From the NCBI GenBank assembly GCA_023431285.1, contig JAEYXN010000079.1, positions 1-9,350 of the forward strand: a DNA stretch of 9,350 nt. The letters run 5' to 3'. This document shows positions 6,667-9,350 of the stretch, piece after piece. The notes beneath the pieces are model-generated. The model saw only the letters and a list, made by a program, of their open reading frames with translations. It was not told the origin of the DNA and searched no databases. A program made the translations under genes and the position numbers. The first letter of the stretch is position 1. The number at the start of each line of letters is the position of its first letter. The DNA comes from Bacteroidota bacterium (GTDB lineage: Bacteria > Bacteroidota > Bacteroidia > Cytophagales > Cyclobacteriaceae).

Positions 6667-7590
6667 ATGATTCCGTCGAAGAAGACCCGCAGAAAGGTTC
6701 GCTATACCATAGTTTACTGGTTTGTCAGGTTTCTGATTTTCCTGTCGCGGATTATGCCCCGTGTAGCGTGGCTGCGCCTGTGTGGGATGCTGGGACGAAT
6801 TGCCTGGTACTTTGCCGGTGGATCGCGGAAGCTTGCCATCAGGCACCTTACAATGGCTTTTGGGAAGGAGAAGTCTGAGTCTGAAATAAACGCTCTCAGT
6901 AAAAAGGTTTTCGAGTTTCTCGGAAAGAACGGAGGCGATATCCTGCGCGCAACAAAGGTTGAGAACCTTGCTCAACTGGAAGAGTTTCTTGTCGTCACAG
7001 GATATGACAATTTCATCGCGGCAAACCGCAAGGGCAAAGGAGTGATCTTCCTGACCTGCCACCTGGGAGCTTTTGATTTGCAGGTGAGCACCATGGCGTT
7101 GAAGGGCCTCAATCCGAACATTATCGGCACCCCTTTGAAAGATGAACGTCTGAATGAGCTGCTGTGGAATTACAGGAATAAGTATGGCGCCGTTGCCATT
7201 GAGCGTGGAAGAGAGACCTTCCGTATGATCAAGGTGCTGAAGTCTGGCGGGTCCGTTGCCCTTCTGATCGACCAGGATACAAAGGTGAAGAGTCGCTTTG
7301 TAGACTTTTTCGGAATTCCCGCCGCTACGCCTGTGGGCGCGACCGTTCTCGCTATGAAGACCGGCGCGGCTGTAGTCCCGACTTACGTTTACCTGGGCGC
7401 CGACTGGAAACAGCATATGCAAATTCTTCCTGAGATTCAGTTAACGTTAACCGGCGATGACGAAAAGGATATGGTTACCAATACGCAGAGATTGTCCGAC
7501 TTCATCGAAGGGGTGATCCGCCAGCACCCTGAGCAATGGGTCTGGATGCACGAACGATGGAAGACGCGTCCCGGTGAAGAAGTAGCGTAG
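6667..7590 (+). CDS. LpxL/HtrB-type lysophospholipid acyltransferase family protein
   Basis: This 307-residue protein belongs to the LpxL/HtrB lipid A biosynthesis acyltransferase family, inner-membrane enzymes that transfer acyl chains, usually onto lipid A precursors. The N-terminus is basic, followed by a hydrophobic/amphipathic stretch (about 14-50) including a YWFVRFLIFLSRIMP segment that can anchor it to the cytoplasmic face. The catalytic HX4D motif is present as HLGAFD (His132, Asp137), followed by the typical GG-VALLIDQD and FFGIPAATPVGATVLA substrate-site segments and the family-end motif HPEQWVWMHERWK. Its length is normal. ATG 6667 fits the family start. The gene is preceded by repeat-rich DNA and a promoter-like element, and its stop codon abuts the stop of the opposing DUF486 gene with no bases between. 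The acceptor (lipid A, ornithine lipid or other) cannot be told from sequence. Confidence 0.9.
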   Translation: MIPSKKTRRKVRYTIVYWFVRFLIFLSRIMPRVAWLRLCGMLGRIAWYFAGGSRKLAIRHLTMAFGKEKSESEINALSKKVFEFLGKNGGDILRATKVENLAQLEEFLVVTGYDNFIAANRKGKGVIFLTCHLGAFDLQVSTMALKGLNPNIIGTPLKDERLNELLWNYRNKYGAVAIERGRETFRMIKVLKSGGSVALLIDQDTKVKSRFVDFFGIPAATPVGATVLAMKTGAAVVPTYVYLGADWKQHMQILPEIQLTLTGDDEKDMVTNTQRLSDFIEGVIRQHPEQWVWMHERWKTRPGEEVA

Positions 7591-7959
7591 TTACTTTTTG
7601 AAAATGAAATAGACCGCCAGTATCAGAAAGACAAATCCTATAAGGTGGTTTATCCTGAAGGTTTCATTTTTGAAGAAGACCAGTGAGAAGATCACGAACA
7701 CAAACAATGTGATCACTTCCTGGATTACTTTCAGTTCCAGTAAGGAAAACGGTCCTCCATACTCCCGGAAGCCTAATCTGTTTGCCGGCACCTGAAGAAG
7801 GTATTCAAACAAAGCAATTCCCCAGCTGATCAGGATGATCGAAATCAATGTGAGGTTCTGGCTCCATTTCATCTCCTTGAACTTGAGATGACCATACCAG
7901 GCCAGCGTCATAAACGCGTTCGATAGCAACAACAGGATGATGGCGTATACTCCCCGCAT
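7591..7959 (-). CDS. DUF486 / DMT-superfamily small membrane protein
   Basis: The 122-residue protein shows four hydrophobic helices, at about residues 4-22, 36-54, 78-96 and 103-120, with short loops, a lysine-rich C-terminus and no signal cleavage site. The start with LLLLSNAFMTLAWYGHLKF, the central ALFEYLLQVPANR and the LLELKVIQEVITL segment are hallmarks of the DUF486 family, small single-module relatives of drug/metabolite transporters (DMT). Substrate and direction of transport are unknown; proteins of this size would be expected to act as dimers (inference). The start ATG at 7959 matches the family N-terminus. Only 74 nt separate it from the cytochrome gene upstream on the same strand, and that gap contains a strong hairpin ending 9 nt before the start codon. 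The 3' end abuts the acyltransferase gene. Confidence 0.9.
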   Translation of the reverse strand: MRGVYAIILLLLSNAFMTLAWYGHLKFKEMKWSQNLTLISIILISWGIALFEYLLQVPANRLGFREYGGPFSLLELKVIQEVITLFVFVIFSLVFFKNETFRINHLIGFVFLILAVYFIFKK

Positions 7960-7968
7960 AAAATAAAT

Positions 7969-7999
7969 TTGCCCGTCAAAGTAAAGCTCTGACGGGCAA
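7969..7999 (-). terminator. Hairpin, probable intrinsic terminator of the cytochrome gene
   Basis: TTGCCCGTCA (7969-7978) and TGACGGGCAA (7990-7999) form a perfect 10-bp stem with an 11-nt loop. On the minus strand the second arm is followed by a T-rich run (ATTTATTTTATG), which fits termination after the cytochrome c gene. On the plus strand an A-run follows instead, so the direction is minus. The T-run merges into the DUF486 start codon, so the hairpin would also act as leader structure for any read-through transcript. Confidence 0.65.
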
Positions 8000-8033
8000 T
8001 CTAAAAAAGGTCGGACGTGAATTCTTTCTGTCC

Positions 8034-9038
8034 CTATTTGTTCATCGCTTGTTCTTTCAAAAGGGTGGATTCAAACTTCACGACTTTATTGCTGACGGGA
8101 GGGACCGACTTGATATAAGCGTAGATCGCTCTGATATCATCGTCTTCCATCCTTGAATAGAAAACCCACGGCATAACTGTTTTGAAGTCTCCGTCTTTCA
8201 CAGTCGAAGGCACAAACGTGGAGTCGCGATACATTCGAAATTTGTTAAGGAAATCTTCTTCTGTCCAGTGACCGGTACCTGTTTCAGGATCAGGCGTGAG
8301 GTTCGCGCTTCTGACAACGGTTTTGTCAGGGAAATAAAATTCAGAACCGCCTGCGAGAAACATCCCTTCCACGGGTGCGCCCTGTTCGGACTTTGTATGA
8401 CATTCCGAGCATGCACCTGCTGTAAGAAGATATTTTCCATAAGCGATCATATCCTTCTTCTCGGGCCTCTGAGTAAAGGAAGCCTCCTTAGGCATCGTGT
8501 TGATGATAAAATTCATCGGGAATGCCGGCTCTGATGGAGGAGCATCGTTTTGAATGGGCTCAAGGGTTCTGATATATGCGATCACTGAATAGATATCTTC
8601 TTTGTCGGTCTGGCCGAAATTCAGATAAGGCATGATAGGGATAAGGGCTCTTCCATCCCTTGATACTCCGGTGGTGATGGCGCGAAAGAGTTCACCATCG
8701 GTCCAGTCTTTCAGGTGATGCGGAGTAATGTTCGGAGAATAAAAATTTCCAGGCAGTCCCATCTCGTCACCAAACAGTTCTCCACCGGCGCCGAACGTTC
8801 CGGGCTTCATCGGTGCGGCAAATTTGGAATAGTCGCGTTGGGAGTGGCAGTCCATACACAGCATTACATTGTTAGCGAGATACTTTCCGCGTTCAATGCG
8901 TTCCTGAGTATAATCAATCTTCAGATCAGCTGCTTTTTCGATGTTGGGAAGTCCAACTTTTACGAAGGTGAGAAGTCCGGCTACAGCGATGATAACAATT
9001 CCGGCAAGAATGAGTATCACCTTGAATACTTTGCGCAT
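8034..9038 (-). CDS. Membrane-anchored diheme cytochrome c
   Basis: This is an electron carrier with two covalently bound c-type hemes, likely facing the periplasm from the inner membrane. The N-terminus (residues 5-27) is a hydrophobic helix after MRK, an uncleaved anchor or signal. Two heme-binding motifs are visible, CMDCH (61-65) and CSECH (210-214). Each sits in a similar half with the SPNITP / SANLTPDPETG segment, a W-T-(D/E)-(G/E) segment, and a likely axial Met in PIMPY (Met136) and TVMPW (Met289). The layout resembles the cytochrome c subunits that accept electrons from periplasmic dehydrogenases. At 334 residues it carries two cytochrome domains and no other domain. No dehydrogenase or oxidase partner is nearby, so its role is open. 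The start ATG at 9038 leads straight into the basic-hydrophobic N-terminus. It is transcribed alone, away from ettA's terminator. Confidence 0.93.
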   Translation of the reverse strand: MRKVFKVILILAGIVIIAVAGLLTFVKVGLPNIEKAADLKIDYTQERIERGKYLANNVMLCMDCHSQRDYSKFAAPMKPGTFGAGGELFGDEMGLPGNFYSPNITPHHLKDWTDGELFRAITTGVSRDGRALIPIMPYLNFGQTDKEDIYSVIAYIRTLEPIQNDAPPSEPAFPMNFIINTMPKEASFTQRPEKKDMIAYGKYLLTAGACSECHTKSEQGAPVEGMFLAGGSEFYFPDKTVVRSANLTPDPETGTGHWTEEDFLNKFRMYRDSTFVPSTVKDGDFKTVMPWVFYSRMEDDDIRAIYAYIKSVPPVSNKVVKFESTLLKEQAMNK

Positions 9039-9058
9039 ACAGTTAGGTTAGTGGATTA

Positions 9059-9089
9059 TTAAATTAGAGAAAACAATGACGATCTCAAA
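9059..9089 (-). promoter_or_regulatory. Candidate promoter of the cytochrome c gene
   Basis: On the minus strand, TTTG (9086-9089) is followed after exactly 19 nt by TAATTTAA (9059-9066). This matches the Bacteroidota -33 box perfectly and the -7 box TAnnTTTG in six of eight positions, counting the free ones. It would start transcription roughly 10-20 nt before the ATG at 9038. Nothing better is present in the 130-nt gap to ettA's terminator. Confidence 0.4.
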
Positions 9090-9168
9090 CGCTTAAATGT
9101 TACAAATTAAGACTTGGCGATTGAGGTTTAGGCAGGGAAGGATCTAAGTCACCCGGATTAGTCAGGTA

Positions 9169-9212
9169 TAAAAAGAAAAACCCCTCGGGGCTGGCAAACG
9201 TCCGAAGGGTTT
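9169..9212 (-). terminator. Intrinsic terminator downstream of ettA
   Basis: AAACCCCTCGG (9178-9188) and CCGAAGGGTTT (9202-9212) form an 11-bp stem with a 13-nt loop. The single imperfect pair is a C-A mismatch in plus-strand RNA but a permitted G-U pair in minus-strand RNA. On the minus strand the stem runs into TTTTTCTTTTTATA. Both facts point to termination of ettA transcripts; the hairpin begins 25 nt after the expected ettA stop. Confidence 0.82.
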
Positions 9213-9236
9213 CCTGGGTTACAATGATTTGAAAAA

Positions 9237-9311
9237 TTACTTCACCAGCTTCTTATATCGCAGACGATGAGGCTGATCATCACCGAGTCGTTTCTTCTTG
9301 TTTTCTTCGTA
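9237..9311 (-). pseudogene. ettA: Detached C-terminal tail of EttA behind an in-frame stop
   Basis: Behind the TAA at 9312-9314 the same frame continues for 24 codons (YEENKKKRLGDDQPH, then basic residues ending KKLVK) up to a second TAA at 9237-9239. This tail lines up with the end of E. coli EttA as I recall it (TEYEEYKKR...KYKRIAK), so it was part of the gene. The TAA stands where the family has Glu or Asp before YEE; a single G-to-T change in GAA would create it. The tail is unlikely to be translated on its own because no start codon precedes it. Confidence 0.8.
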
Positions 9312-9350
9312 TTAGCTGAACGATCCTTCAAACCAGAACACCTGAGAGTC
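9312..9350 (-). CDS. ettA: EttA (ABC-F translational throttle ATPase), 3' fragment ending at a premature stop
   Basis: Only 12 codons before the stop are in the window, reading DSQVFWFEGSFS. In the family this is the end of the second ATPase domain (compare FFEGNFTEYEE in E. coli EttA). EttA is an ABC-F protein that binds the ribosomal E site and gates the first elongation step according to ATP/ADP level. As sequenced, the protein would end at TAA 9312-9314, 25 codons early counting the stop codon's own lost Glu/Asp, and would lack only the basic C-terminal tail; both ATP sites lie upstream, outside the window. The family call rests on few residues here but is strengthened by the tail that follows in frame. 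Confidence 0.75.
   Translation of the reverse strand, partial: DSQVFWFEGSFS

Noticed and set aside
6105..6878. Short open frames over the repeat region, on both strands
   Set aside because: They translate the GCCGGT repeats into low-complexity Pro/Arg/Ser/Gly strings, occur in several frames at once, and overlap the acyltransferase start; nothing resembles a protein family.
9237..9311. Independent small basic protein gene
   Set aside because: It has no start codon and its sequence continues the EttA family C-terminus in the same frame.

Overview
The window comes from a Bacteroidota genome, most likely a gliding or soil Cytophagales-type bacterium. Three things point there. PorQ, a type IX secretion component, and a DUF4421 protein are both phylum-typical. 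Shine-Dalgarno sites are missing in front of most genes. Two gene starts are preceded by elements resembling the phylum's TTTG / TAnnTTTG promoter. No single marker here fixes the genus.

Left part (1-5554, plus strand): a tight gene row runs lon (5' end outside the window), porQ, hslU and a DUF4421 gene. The gaps are 18 nt, 19 nt and a 1-nt stop/start overlap, so this looks like one transcription unit. It combines two ATP-dependent protein-degradation factors (Lon; HslU, the unfoldase of HslUV) with two exported proteins, one of them a type IX secretion component. No hslV is present here. A SixA-like phosphohistidine phosphatase faces this row, and the two stop codons share one TTAA.

Middle (6052-6666): a 615-nt gene-free stretch holds the most unusual DNA of the window. 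It contains a degenerate 11-nt tandem array, two direct copies of a composite module (four 8-nt GCCGGTNN units, then two conserved flanking boxes), an inverted copy of the 8-nt block giving a 17-bp perfect inverted repeat, a short palindrome, and finally a promoter-like element just before the next gene.

Right part: an LpxL/HtrB-type acyltransferase (plus strand) abuts, stop to stop, a small four-helix DUF486 membrane protein (minus strand). Upstream of that, also on the minus strand, are a membrane-anchored diheme cytochrome c and then the 3' end of ettA with its terminator. Two hairpins are likely intrinsic terminators on the minus strand. The ettA reading frame carries an in-frame TAA 25 codons before the expected stop, so either the protein is truncated or the base is a sequencing error.

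Most of the window is ordinary housekeeping and envelope gene content. The points worth following are the intergenic repeat element, the ettA nonsense codon, and the grouping of protease genes with a type IX secretion gene. I saw no defence system, CRISPR array, prophage, insertion sequence or structural RNA gene.
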